Assembly: GCA_003427395.1 (NCBI GenBank)
Contig: BFEA01000619.1
Coordinates: forward strand, 99,390 to 125,309
Direction of reading: 5' to 3'
Source: Chara braunii
Lineage: Eukaryota; Streptophyta; Charophyceae; Charales; Characeae
DNA length: 25,920 nt
Made by a program: the position numbers and the translations under genes
The notes under the pieces: generated by a model
Databases searched by the model: none
What the model saw: the letters and a program-made list of their open reading frames with translations, nothing else
Told to the model about the DNA's origin: nothing
Part shown: in pieces, positions 7,873 through 16,799 of the stretch
Layout: every line of letters starts with the position of its first letter
Numbering within the stretch: position 1 is the first letter of the stretch

Positions 7873-8555
7873 GCTGGACGTCAGGGATGACCCATCTTGT
7901 CCCAGAAACTTGGTATGACAGCGTAAAGAGTTTATCAGATAACTTTTATATTTTTTGCAGAGGCAAGGTACTTTTTTTTTTTCACCCCAGGGATTCTGCC
8001 TAAGTTCACTGACTAATTCTCTGCAATCACTAAAAAGGGCCTCGCCACACTTGGTATGACAGGGTGTGAAGTTCCGTTCTATTTTACCAACTGTCAGACA
8101 TTTTTTGCCAAACGATTTTTCGCCACCCACCACACAGCACTGTAGAATGGACGCACTTGTGGATGTAAGATGGAAAAAGACAAACGGCCCTGAGGGTACG
8201 GCAAGCACTAGTCCATCCGGACCTCATGCCCACCACCGAATTTTGAAGAGAAGTCGATGGCGCAGCTGAGGACTGTTGTCGAAAGCTTCGGAGTAGCAGT
8301 AGCAGGCTGGGGATTCAACAACTTTCGACAGGAGGTGGTGTCTAAAAGCATTCTCTGACAACTCGCGAATTTTCTTCCCGTCTCCAATTTGGACAGCGCG
8401 TGTGGCGAAGAGAAATTATCGAAAATTGTGGTGTCGACAGTGGTGTGGGGAGGCCCAAAGTCGGAGTTCTCCTCTGTTCTCTGCGATCGCGGGCTGATTC
8501 TGATTCTCGGTTCTCGAGACAGAGTGTGCTGCAGCTATCTTTTTCCAAGAATTCC
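7606..8555. other. Unassigned stretch with a 39-base T tract
   Basis: A T tract at 7833-7871 may be the minus-strand tail of a retroposon, but no body was recognised. The phrase acttggtatgacag occurs twice, at about 7907 and 8048, which suggests another decayed repeat. Open frames here are short and mutually overlapping. No gene is supported. Confidence 0.45.
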
Positions 8556-8560
8556 CTAAG

Positions 8561-8690
8561 AAACCGTTAAATGCATCAGGCCACGATGCTGGCCTTGGAG
8601 GAACTGGAGAACACTGTTTCCCTTAAAAACGGTTGAATGCATCAGGCCACAATTCTGGCCTAGGTGGAAATGGAGAACACTATTTGCTCC
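8561..8690. repeat. Tandem duplication, about 70-bp unit
   Basis: Two adjacent units each contain atgcatcaggccac, a tggcct motif and gagaacact. They begin at about 8561 and 8626 and have diverged by several substitutions. Confidence 0.85.
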
Positions 8691-8800
8691 TGCTTGAGGG
8701 GTGCTGTTCTCGTGAGAGGCCCACAAATTCTTACGGCACGAGATCTTTGGGGAATTCCTCCAAGACTCCTGCAGTGGAGCAGAACCCTAACCAGCAAACG

Positions 8801-8840
8801 AGCGCAGAAACCCTGGTCAGAGCGCAGAAACCCTGGTCAG
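8801..8840. repeat. Perfect 20-bp tandem duplication
   Basis: agcgcagaaaccctggtcag is repeated exactly at 8801-8820 and 8821-8840. An A tract with one ambiguous base (n at 8861) follows at about 8853-8877. Confidence 0.97.
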
Positions 8841-8879
8841 CTTACACTACCCAAAAAAAANAAAAAAAAAAAAAAAACC

Positions 8880-9190
8880 CCTCTTCGGACACATTTATCT
8901 TGACGTCAGCCGAAAGCCTGATGAAATCCTGAGTTATGTGTAAGGACCAGCAAACGAAGATCTCGAATCTGGACAATTATCAACTAAAGCGAACAATAAA
9001 GGGCCTGATCCACTGCACAATGTTCTACGTACACCTGGACATGGTAATGGTCCAAATTCATTGATAAAATGTTCATTCGCCCCCCCCCCCCAGTCCCCAG
9101 GCACATGCAGAATTTGAGTGGTAGAGCCAGACCCGCAATCATGACATTCAGGTCACACTAGATAACTTGACCTCTTGTGAGGATTTGCTC
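8880..9190. other. Unassigned intergenic stretch
   Basis: Apart from a C homopolymer at about 9081-9091, no gene or repeat is recognised. Confidence 0.45.
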
Positions 9191-9195
9191 AGGGC

Positions 9196-9322
9196 ATAGG
9201 GCGTCCCCACACCACTCTCGATATGTGAAAAAGACAAAAATGTGTCGGGTGCATCTGGCCATGTTCTAGCGGAAATTTCATTCTCATTTTGCACATTTCG
9301 AGAGTGGTGTGGGGATGCCCAT
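9196..9322. mobile_element. Small inverted-repeat element (MITE-like)
   Basis: The arms at 9196-9227 and 9292-9322 are inverted repeats of about 31 bp with few mismatches, sharing ccccacaccactctcg and cgagagtggtgtgggg. The interior carries tgcatctggcc (octamer at 9250-9257). With a length of about 127 bp and no coding frame, it is a non-autonomous element. Its outer phrase (tatgggc or catactcacac) is related to the end sequences at 11091-11202. Confidence 0.75.
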
Positions 9323-9324
9323 AC

Positions 9325-9754
9325 TCACACAGGCTGGACACAAATATCACAAAAATCACTGATTCTGTGATAGTGCGGGGTCACACGGTGAGGGCCTGGT
9401 AGCAAATGATGCAAATGGGTGCACAAAATCTCCAGCCTGGCTGGCCGCAGGAGTGTGCAATTAATTTGCGTCCACCTCAAGAGGTGAGCACAAAGCTCGT
9501 GGGCGCGTAAATTGATTCGTTCTTTTTTTTCTTTTCTTTGAACTCCCTCTTCGTGTGTGACTTGCACAAGAGCGCAAATTTTGACAGGGAGAAAGCCGCG
9601 ACCGTGTCCCATATGCCACGGGCAGTTTCGTGTGACCAGCAGCAGACACAAGTATCACAAAAGAGGGGTAGCAAACATCCCATTTTTTTGTGATATTTGC
9701 TTCCAGTGTGAGTATGCCGTCATCAACCATTGGCCTCTCTCCACAGCTCAGCAA
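9325..9754. other. Stretch with further fragments of the small inverted-repeat family
   Basis: The phrase ccagtgtgagtatgcc at about 9704 matches the end sequence seen at 9312-9330 (reversed) and at 11020. Two occurrences of atatcacaaaaa-type sequence (about 9345 and 9650) face ttttttgtgatatttgc at about 9683. These look like overlapping, decayed element ends. No gene is supported. Confidence 0.4.
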
Positions 9755-10889
9755 ATGGGAAAAATGAGAATGAACTTAACACTTTATGGAAACAGCTCAA
9801 GAGGCTCCCCTCACAAAAGTTGGTATGGCTCCAATCTCACGTGGCGGTACCAACAGCAAAATGGCTGGAAGACAGGCACATGGAAATCCAGACTCTGTGC
9901 GGGAGTAGTAAAGAAGGAGAGGAATCAATGCTGCATCTGTGGTGGGATTGCCCCCGGGCTCAGAAATGGTGGGAATGGTGGGGAAGGCACTGGATTGCCT
10001 TCTCTGGGAGGAAGGAGATGACAGGGAGGAGGTGGGTTCTGTTGGGAAACTTGCCGGATGACACTGCAGGCACAGGGGGGTGGGAGTATGTCGCCCAGGT
10101 GGTGAGGCTGTCAATGATGTGGACAATCTGGAAGGACAGAAACAGCAAGATTTTCCGAGTGGAAATCATGCAGGAAAAGGCAAGCAGAATTGTTTTTCCG
10201 AAGACTGGTTGGGACACAGATAAGAGCGGATTGGCGTCGGAAGACTGCGCGTGGTGCCAGTGAGGCGGGCACAAAGTGGTTTCGCAAGACCTGGTGCTTG
10301 GGGGAAAAGATCGCACGCATCACACCCCAAGGAGGGTCGGAAATCACCCGCTCGTTTGAGTGGTAAGGCTAGATAGAGAGGTAGGCTAGTTAGATTAACT
10401 TAGTTGCTCTGTTTTTTCCTTTGTGGCTAACTTAAGTGGCTAGTGTGGGTTTTCAGGCTTGATGCAATTTTTTTCACCTGGGAACTCGGTTTGGTTCTGG
10501 TCACAGGAGACCATTAGGTTGGGGGTGGGTGGTGAGCCATGGTGTTTTCAGGAACCTGGGGTTCCAACAAGCCGCCTTATGGCCCGTGTCAGGCCGTTTT
10601 AGGCCTGCGCATTAGCATTAGTAATAGGCTAGTATAGGAAGATAATTAGAGGGGTAGTAGGTTGGGTAGAATAGCATGGAGGTGAGAGGTTCTGAGCTTG
10701 GAAACAAGGAGGTTAATGTGTGCAGATTGATACAAAAGGAAGCAAGTTAATTACAAATTATTTGGTTATGATGAGCTCCAGCCTGGGAGGCTGTAAGCGA
10801 AACCGGCTGATGCTGCCGGGATAACTCCGGGTTGAATTGTGAGTTCTTTTGCTGAAATGGAATGGACGTTTAAAAAAAAAAAAAAAAAA
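9755..10889 (+). mobile_element. 5'-truncated LINE copy with 3' UTR and A tail
   Basis: The plus-strand frame (about 9755 to the TGA at 10261) encodes the last part of a LINE ORF2: KRLPSQKLVWLQSHVAVPTA, a cysteine then ESMLHLWWDCPRAQKWWEWW, and later MMWTIWKDRN. The His/Cys-Pro pattern and tryptophans match the zinc-binding reverse-transcriptase-associated C-terminus of plant LINEs, and the layout matches the minus-strand copy at 6462-7488. About 600 bp of 3' untranslated sequence follows, ending in A18 (10872-10889). The 5' boundary is approximate. RT and endonuclease are missing. Confidence 0.75.
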
Positions 10890-11090
10890 GCTCGTATTCT
10901 GTCGTTATGTGTTCAGGGGAATACGGTAGGGCTGTTCTGGATGTACCTGACGGGGATTTCGCAGCCAGGTCTGCATGCACTTGACCACAGTTACGTCCAC
11001 GGATGAATCAAAAAAATCCCAGTGTGAGTACTATGCCCTCATTCGTGGCACCCCCGATTGTGCATGTCTGCCAAGGACGTGCCTTCTTCA
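10890..11090. other. Fragment of an octamer-linked element family
   Basis: tgcatgcacttgaccacagt at about 10970 resembles tgcatctggccacaatt at 11144, and ccagtgtgagtactatgccc at about 11020 resembles the element end at 11186-11202. A partial related copy is the simplest reading. Confidence 0.45.
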
Positions 11091-11202
11091 GGGCGCACTC
11101 ACACTAGCACTATCTAAAATGTATCTCACCGGCCAAACCTGTATGCATCTGGCCACAATTCCGTCCAGAAATAAGTAAGAAAGTGCTGGTGTGACTATGC
11201 CC
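11091..11202. mobile_element. Small inverted-repeat element (MITE-like)
   Basis: The ends gggcgcactcacactagcac (11091) and agtgctggtgtgactatgcc (11182) are inverted repeats that match at most of 21 positions. The interior contains the octamer TGCATCTG at 11144-11151, followed by gccacaattccgtcc. A related string (gcatctgaccgcaattac) begins at 11223. There is no coding frame. Confidence 0.6.
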
Positions 11203-11337
11203 TAAGATGGTCCGACCTGGGTGCATCTGACCGCAATTACATCCGAACCTTATGTCCTTCTGTTTTGGTATATAACCTCAGTGGGGAACAATCTCACTTT
11301 TCGCACACACTCGAGAACTACCAGATCCATCTTCCAA

Positions 11338-11378
11338 TTCTTCTTCTTCTCCTTCTTCTTCTCCTTCTTCTTCTTCTC
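11338..11378. repeat. (TTC)n trinucleotide tract
   Basis: An interrupted TTC/CTT tract. A second tract lies at about 11594-11623, just beyond the U6 copy. Confidence 0.9.
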
Positions 11379-11440
11379 TGTTTTGGTATGTATCTTTCCA
11401 TGTTCCACGGGCAGGTTCATTCTCATTTTGCACACTCGGG

Positions 11441-11527
11441 GTACTTTGCTTTTCTTTTTTTTTTTCTTTTTTTTTTTTAAATTTGGACCATTTCTCGATT
11501 TATGCGTGTCATCCTTGCGCAGGGGCC

Positions 11528-11559
<32 letters not shown>

Positions 11560-11591
11560 ACGGATGTCCCGAAGGACGTACTTTGCTTTTC
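11441..11591 (-). mobile_element. Retroposition unit: U6 copy, A tail and target duplication
   Basis: The 14-bp sequence gtactttgcttttc is present on both sides, at 11441-11454 and 11578-11591. Between the copies, on the minus strand, are a U6 snRNA sequence starting exactly at the inner edge of one copy (11577) and an A-rich tail ending at the other. This is the signature of insertion by LINE machinery acting on a cellular RNA. Confidence 0.9.
11479..11577 (-). pseudogene. U6 snRNA retropseudogene
   Basis: On the minus strand the copy runs from gtccttcgggacatccg (U6 5' stem) through aaaattggaacgatacagag, agattagcatggcccctgcg, caaggatgacacgcataaat and cgagaaatggtccaaattt. It includes the ACAGAG box and the AGC triad. 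It is almost full length (about 99 nt), with one base fewer on each side of the 5' stem and a substitution just after it. A genuine plant U6 gene would have a TATA box, an upstream element and a T-run terminator; here a poly-A tail follows and a target duplication flanks it, so transcription is not expected. Confidence 0.93.
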
Positions 11592-11623
11592 ATCTCTTCT
11601 TCTTCTTCTTCTTCTTCTTCTTT

Positions 11624-12060
11624 GTTCCTTTCGGCCGCATCTTCCACGAAACCGCTGCGTTTTTGGGGCCCACAAAATACTCGAGCACCTTGGGAAAAGT
11701 ATCAAAAAACAAACAAACAAAAAAAAAACGTATCAACGACGGAATCGAAAGGGCGTCAGTCGAGTCAGTCGAAACATTCCATTATATTTATAATCGGTAT
11801 GTTCCCCGAAACAGCGTTTGCAGCCTTGCAGGACCGCATAATCATACATCTCGGGAGGTTCAGCATCATTGTCAGTCGAAATACCATTTTTAATTGAGGG
11901 CTGACCATGCCATTCTATTTATACTCCTTCTAACCACTAATAACTACTAGCTTACACCCCGTCCCCCTTAATTCCACTATCTCGTCCAAGTTCTTCCGGT
12001 ATTTGCCTGCAGTATTCCCTTTTGCCCCCCCTTTGGGGACACCCACAACTTCCGGGCCGT
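11624..12060. other. Unassigned intergenic stretch
   Basis: No gene is recognised. agtcgaaacattccattata (about 11767) and agtcgaaataccatttt (about 11874) are similar to each other, hinting at another decayed duplication. Confidence 0.4.
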
Positions 12061-12064
12061 TGAC

Positions 12065-12121
12065 TTAGGCTATAACCCGCCGAATGGACTATACCTATGC
12101 CGGGCGGGTTATAGCCTAAGT
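12065..12121. repeat. Perfect 18-bp stem hairpin
   Basis: cttaggctataacccgcc (12065-12082) and ggcgggttatagcctaag (12104-12121) are perfect inverted repeats around a 21-base loop; one more flanking base pair extends the stem to 19. It may be a tiny foldback element or a structured transcript. It is not a terminator of a known gene. Confidence 0.9.
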
Positions 12122-12437
12122 TGCTGCCGAACTAAATCCGAATAGTAACGAATACCGAGTAGACAATTTGTCGTTCAATCCTAATCACGCTACAAGGTAT
12201 TTGGCCCCTCATCTTTACACCTGCTCGTGCTTACGGGACCATCTCAAAGTGATGCTCCTTTGTATTCACCACCAATATGTTTCCCTGCTTGGGAAGCAAT
12301 ACCACAGCGGCTAACCCGGAAGTTTGCAGATCTCAACGTGCAAGAGGGGAAACACAGGGGGGAAAAGAAAAAAAGTGGTGGGAAAAAAGAAAAAGAAAAA
12401 CATCAAAAAAAAAAAAAAGAAAGAATACGTCCTCTGC

Positions 12438-12438
<1 letters not shown>

Positions 12439-12523
<85 letters not shown>

Positions 12524-12597
12524 ACGTGTTTGTTCTGTCTACAAAACGGGAATGAATCGTCCCGCCAAAGATTCATTCCCTCACTCCCATTTTACAG

Positions 12598-12638
<41 letters not shown>
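12439..12638. repeat. GA tract / CT tract palindrome
   Basis: A GA tract of about 84 bases (12439-12522) and a CT tract of about 40 bases (12599-12638) are inverted relative to each other. The spacer is itself palindromic: gggaatgaatc and gattcattccc pair perfectly, and gtctacaaaacggga faces tcccattttacagac. A short CA/CACA tract follows at about 12639-12670. Confidence 0.92.
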
Positions 12639-12640
<2 letters not shown>

Positions 12641-12679
12641 CACACACACACGCACAGGCACACACACATGCACACACGG

Positions 12680-12927
12680 CTGAAAGCACATGGAAACACA
12701 CAATAACACATGTTATGCAGAAAAATAAAGTGAACAACTTTTGCCTCAGGGTCACATCGAAATTCTTTACCAAATTTAAAATAAAAATTAAATTAGAAAT
12801 ATTTTTTACTTTTTTATTTTTTATTCATTTTTGGCCCCGCCGGGCAAGTGGCCACTCTGGTAGCCTAGAGTTTTTTTTCTTTTTTTCTTTTTTTTTTAAA
12901 ATCAATCATCGTTCAGGGCCAGGTCTT
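12680..12927. other. AT-rich unassigned stretch
   Basis: A/T-rich with T tracts at about 12870-12897. The phrase gtagcctagagttt at 12858 recurs at 15777. No gene is recognised. Confidence 0.4.
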
Positions 12928-13201
12928 CTACCCCTTGGGTGGTAAGAGCCCCAGAGGGTAGAAGCCGGCGAGCTGCACCTGCTGGAAACGGGGTCCAGCC
13001 TCCCTTCCAATGGATAAATCATCAGGTAACATCTCAAAGTTCAGAAACTCTCCAGGGTTAACAGCACAAAATGGGACCTCTTCACCCTGCGGGGCCTGAT
13101 ATGAGTTAGCATCTAGTCCCACTACCTACTGTACCCAGATTTGTAACCCGTACTAATAGCCAATTCTGAGGTTCAATAATTTCTGCAATTAGCTCAGCCA
13201 C
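12928..13201 (-). pseudogene. Coding-like sequence in two frames, unidentified
   Basis: On the minus strand, one frame from about 13201 reads VAELIAEIIEPQNWLLVRV and so on. Another, from about 13120, reads PFCAVNPGEFLNFEMLPDDL, then GFYPLGLLPPKG. Amino-acid use looks natural in both, and the switch near 13115 would be a frameshift or a splice. I do not recognise the family. There is no ATG at the beginning of either frame. It could be a remnant of a host gene or of an element polyprotein. Confidence 0.3.
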
Positions 13202-13355
13202 TGAAGACTAGCCCCTAGATGATGAACAACATAACCTGAGCAAGCCTATCTCTTGGCAACTGCCTTGATTCTATCCATAACCCTTCATGGATGTCAGGGA
13301 CCTCTCAACCAAAGGTTTAATGATCTCTCTGTTCAAAGATGTTCAATGATTCAAT

Positions 13356-13357
<2 letters not shown>

Positions 13358-13420
<63 letters not shown>
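13358..13420. repeat. (CT)n microsatellite at the edge of the gap
   Basis: A CT tract runs directly into the run of Ns. The assembly probably broke in this repeat, so its true length is unknown. Confidence 0.95.
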
Positions 13421-13716
13421 NNNNNNNNNNNNNNNNNNNNNNNNNNNNNNNNNNNNNNNNNNNNNNNNNNNNNNNNNNNNNNNNNNNNNNNNNNNNNNNN
13501 NNNNNNNNNNNNNNNNNNNNNNNNNNNNNNNNNNNNNNNNNNNNNNNNNNNNNNNNNNNNNNNNNNNNNNNNNNNNNNNNNNNNNNNNNNNNNNNNNNNN
13601 NNNNNNNNNNNNNNNNNNNNNNNNNNNNNNNNNNNNNNNNNNNNNNNNNNNNNNNNNNNNNNNNNNNNNNNNNNNNNNNNNNNNNNNNNNNNNNNNNNNN
13701 NNNNNNNNNNNNNNNN
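13421..13716. other. Assembly gap (296 Ns)
   Basis: Only Ns are given. The gap interrupts the open acidic frame on its right. Confidence 0.99.
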
Positions 13717-14044
13717 CGCCCTCCTTCTGCTCCCTGCCTTTCCTGTCGCCGGAATCTTTGAAATCCACTCTCATGTCTTCACTTCTCTTCTTATCCCAAT
13801 GGACTGTACCACCCCGACCAGTTTTATCATCTTCCCTTTCATTATCCCCAGTCCTCTGATTCCAACAATTCATATCACCATCCTCCTCATCATCCTCCTC
13901 CTCCTCATCATCATCATCACGGTTTTGAGGTGGTCCCAACGATTCCAACGACCCATTGTCACCCTCATTATCGCCATCTCCAGTCTTCCGATTCCAACGA
14001 TTCATATCCCCATTATCGTTATCATCACCATTAACATCATAAAT

Positions 14045-14083
<39 letters not shown>

Positions 14084-14353
14084 GACCTTGTCACTATCAC
14101 CCCCTGAACTGTGGATACCCTCCCGTCTATTGCTCAGATTGACATCATTCGCTCTCAATACCTCACCATCACAGTTTTGAGGCAGATGGCACCGCCCTAT
14201 CACACATACCCATCTGAGTTCACACCCACAGTTCAAGCACCGCACGTTTAACTCCATAGGAAGTCCGCAGCTTCTATCTTTAATCTGCCAGAGCTCCTGA
14301 TTTCTCGAAGATTCCTCGCTGTCGCNGACTCTCNCGTTCCTTCTTGCAGCCAC
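13717..14353 (-). CDS. Acidic Asp-rich hypothetical protein, partial
   Basis: This minus-strand frame is open for about 210 codons into the gap. It has no ATG at its beginning (the frame opens after a stop near 14380); the first ATG is at 14257. Near the N-terminus is a cysteine cluster (RCLNCGCELRWVCVIGRC, then another Cys), which could bind metal. A run of 13 Asp follows, encoded by the ATC repeat at about 14042-14082, then two related segments (GDMNRWNRKTGDGDNE and GDMNCWNQRTGDNERE) separated by Asp/Glu runs. Single ambiguous bases at 14326 and 14333 fall in it. No family is recognised; it may be one exon or chance. Confidence 0.35.
14042..14085. repeat. (ATC)n trinucleotide repeat
   Basis: About 14 copies of atc/cat. 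On the minus strand they encode the polyaspartate run of the open frame. Shorter atc-rich runs lie at about 13887-13918. Confidence 0.95.
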
Positions 14354-14359
14354 GGCTTG

Positions 14360-15303
14360 ATCATTATCTCCCCCACCGACTNCTTACTACTCCCAAGCTC
14401 TCGCCAACACCAGCACTTCCTTTACAAGCCTCTCCCCACCACTACGAGGGGAAAGCTCATAAAACGAAGCTTAGATTGAGGAAAGTTCCTAAACGGGTGC
14501 CATTCATNTAANAAACTGCAGATCAAAAGAAAAGGATTATGAATGAGAGCACTGGTTCGATTACACCGACTAAGGAGAGTTTTTGTACAAGAGGTCTNTG
14601 TAGATTAAACTAACGTTCCCATGNGAGTCCGTGAACTCACCAACGGCTATGATGATGGAACAAGGGCTTACAGGAAACAGCAACTTGAAGCTCTCATAAG
14701 AAGACAAAACAGATCGGAGGAATGAAGAAAGTCCACAAAGAGAGATTGTTAGACACCAGCAAGCAAGGGTGCTCAAAATGATTGCCTCACCTGAGGGCTG
14801 GGGAACTAACCGACGTTATTAACCCTAATAGCGAAGTTAACAGTCTCCTATTTTCCGAAACAGACAAAACAGCTTTGTGCTTTCCCGCGTGCTTTACCGT
14901 CTCTACCCCAGCTGCCCCGAAAGATGACAAAAGGTGACTAAAAAAAAAAAAAAAAAAAAAAAAAAAAGAAAGACTGAGAAAGACGATCCGAACAGATTCG
15001 GTAAGCAGATCTCTTGTGAATGGATCCTGATCAGCAAGATGTCCAAAGACTAGGCATGTAGATGGGATTAGGGGAACCACAACGCCACAGAGGAATCTAC
15101 GTCGAGAAGGTATGTTCCACCTTTCTAACAGCTCCCGCTTCATATCACAAAGATCGCACGATGTCAAGAGAAACAGCAATTCTCTGCGGCCTTTAGTCAG
15201 AAAACCACGTACTGCCACTTGTTGTCATCTGCCGCTCCGTATACCGAAAGGTAGCCCGAAGCGGAGAAGAAGAAAAACAGGTTCAAAAGTTCCCGAAGCT
15301 TGA
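14360..15303. other. Unassigned stretch with scattered ambiguous bases
   Basis: It contains isolated Ns (about 14382-14624), an A tract of about 27 bases at 14941-14967 and short open frames of no recognisable kind. The A tract may be a retroposon tail, but I could not define its body. Confidence 0.4.
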
Positions 15304-15491
15304 GAGCTTCGACAAAGTGCCACCCGTCGTGGAAGAGCAGGACGCTCGATGTCACGACCGAGAGCGTGCAAGTTCCATAGAAAGCTCGTTGGCGAGTGAG
15401 CTTCGACAAAGTGCCACCCGTTGTGGAAGAGCAGGACGCTCGATGTCACGACCGAAAGCGTGCAAGTTCCATAGAAAGCTCGCTGGCGAGT
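15304..15491. repeat. Tandem duplication, 94-bp unit
   Basis: 15304-15397 and 15398-15491 are near-identical, with about three substitutions. Since 94 is not a multiple of three, the duplication shifts the frame, and any coding role is unlikely. The close match suggests a recent event. Confidence 0.95.
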
Positions 15492-15870
15492 GCAGCCATC
15501 TTCAGCTCAATAGGTTCAAGTAGTTCCAAAAGATTCCCGGAGGAAATATGCCACTTACCCATGCAGCACCACCACCCTTCGCCACTATCCAAGGACAAGT
15601 TCATGTCACATGTGCTCAAGCTCACCATGACGCTCGACGGCTACATGACGCACCTTCCCCGTGCTGAGCTCCCCGGGGCATGGTGCTCAAACTCCGCGAT
15701 CCGTGAAGAAACCCTAATGCTAGTGCGCTCGCGTCGCAGGATTGGAGCGCTACGGTGCCGCCTCCTGCTTCGTCGGTAGCCTAGAGTTTTAGGGTTTTTC
15801 AAAACCTACCACCCCATATTTGTTTTTTAGGAAACAATTAATTTTAGGGAATTAAAAAAAAAAAAAAAAA
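15492..15870. other. Unassigned stretch before the retrotransposon
   Basis: No gene is recognised. It ends in an A tract at about 15854-15874, into which the LTR retrotransposon inserted. Confidence 0.45.
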
Positions 15871-15875
15871 AAAAG

Positions 15876-16784
15876 ATGCGAGGCCAATGCATCTATGAGC
15901 CCCTTATGGCCCCATTCTGAAGCAAGTCGGCCGCCCTAAGTGAAGGCAGGCTCGACGAGGCCCTCAGGGCCCTGTTTTGGTCACCACGCAACTCAAGGAA
16001 ATTCAGGCAGTTACGCAGCGCCAGTTGGTTGAGAGAACCCAGGCCCTGGGCCGCCTGTGTGAATGTATGTGAAGCAGGCCCTGGGCTGGATACGGGTACT
16101 AGGCCGAACACAGGCCAAAGGCAGTTGGGCGCATGCAACCACCTCAGGCCCAAGGCCTGTTCTCGTTCGTGCTGGGCCTCAGGCTACCAGGGCCTACTGG
16201 AACCTTCCTGGGATTGGATGCAGGCAGGCCACTTCTATATAGCAAAGGGCCTGCCTCCGCATTCGCCAGTCGGGTGCTGGCTGCATGCTGCGCAAATTGC
16301 TGGCTGGTGCCTACGCGCTCACGGGCGAGCAGGGAAGGAGCAGGCAGCCATAGCCGAGCTGCGCTGCTGTAAGCTGGGTGTGGCGTAGGGTGGTCCTTGG
16401 GTGCAAGTGGCATCTGTGTGTTGGGGAACGAGGTTGTGAGTGAAGCGAGAGACCTACCTGGTGCTGGAATCGTGCGACATTGTTCGCTGTATGCTCGTAC
16501 TTCGGAAAGCTGTTGTCCTCAACATTCGGCATTGTAGTCTAGGCTAGATAGGACCTGCCATCGGTAGTCTGGGTGCCAAGCGCCAGATAGGATATCAACA
16601 TTGGTTCTTCATTGATGATGATGATGAGACTTTACCAGCATTGTCAATTTTGAACTCTTGGTGTCTTCTTATTTGGTGAAACTCGTGATGCAATTTTGTT
16701 GTTGGTTCGAGGTCACGACTATCGGGTCTTGTGTATATGATGTTGTTTGATTGCTGAAGTTCGCTATTGCTCATCTTCCTTGCA
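15876..16784 (+). repeat. 5' long terminal repeat
   Basis: This copy is about 909 bp and starts (a)tgcgaggccaatgcatc and ends catcttccttgca, the usual TG...CA form. It matches 23721-24993 once the foldback insertion there is removed. It contains a candidate TATA box at 16236. The other LTR also differs by a short insertion near 24487 and by many substitutions. Confidence 0.93.
16236..16242 (+). promoter_or_regulatory. Candidate TATA box of the 5' LTR
   Basis: TATATAG lies in the middle of the LTR, where a promoter is expected. The equivalent place in the 3' LTR reads GATATAG, so a change there has weakened the motif. The role is inferred from position and sequence only. Confidence 0.45.
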
Positions 16785-16787
16785 ATT

Positions 16788-16799
16788 TGGTATTGGAGC
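16788..16799 (+). other. Primer-binding site (initiator tRNA-Met type)
   Basis: TGGTATTGGAGC begins three bases after the LTR end. It resembles TGGTATCAGAGC, the site complementary to the 3' end of initiator tRNA-Met that is used by most plant LTR retrotransposons. Two or three mismatches suggest decay or a variant primer. Confidence 0.7.

Noticed and set aside
9557-9754. Cys/His-containing frame (CPICHGQF..., CDICFQC...) as a zinc finger
   Set aside because: The spacing does not fit a known finger, and the DNA is explained by overlapping inverted-repeat fragments.
11479-11577. Functional U6 snRNA gene
   Set aside because: Poly-A tail in place of a T-run terminator, target-site duplication on both sides, no TATA box at the required position.
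12227-12706. Open frame rich in alternating Arg and Glu
   Set aside because: It is the translation of the GA microsatellite and its flanks; no natural protein features.
13339-13761. Open frame crossing the gap on the plus strand
   Set aside because: It is CT repeat plus unknown bases; continuity through Ns is meaningless.
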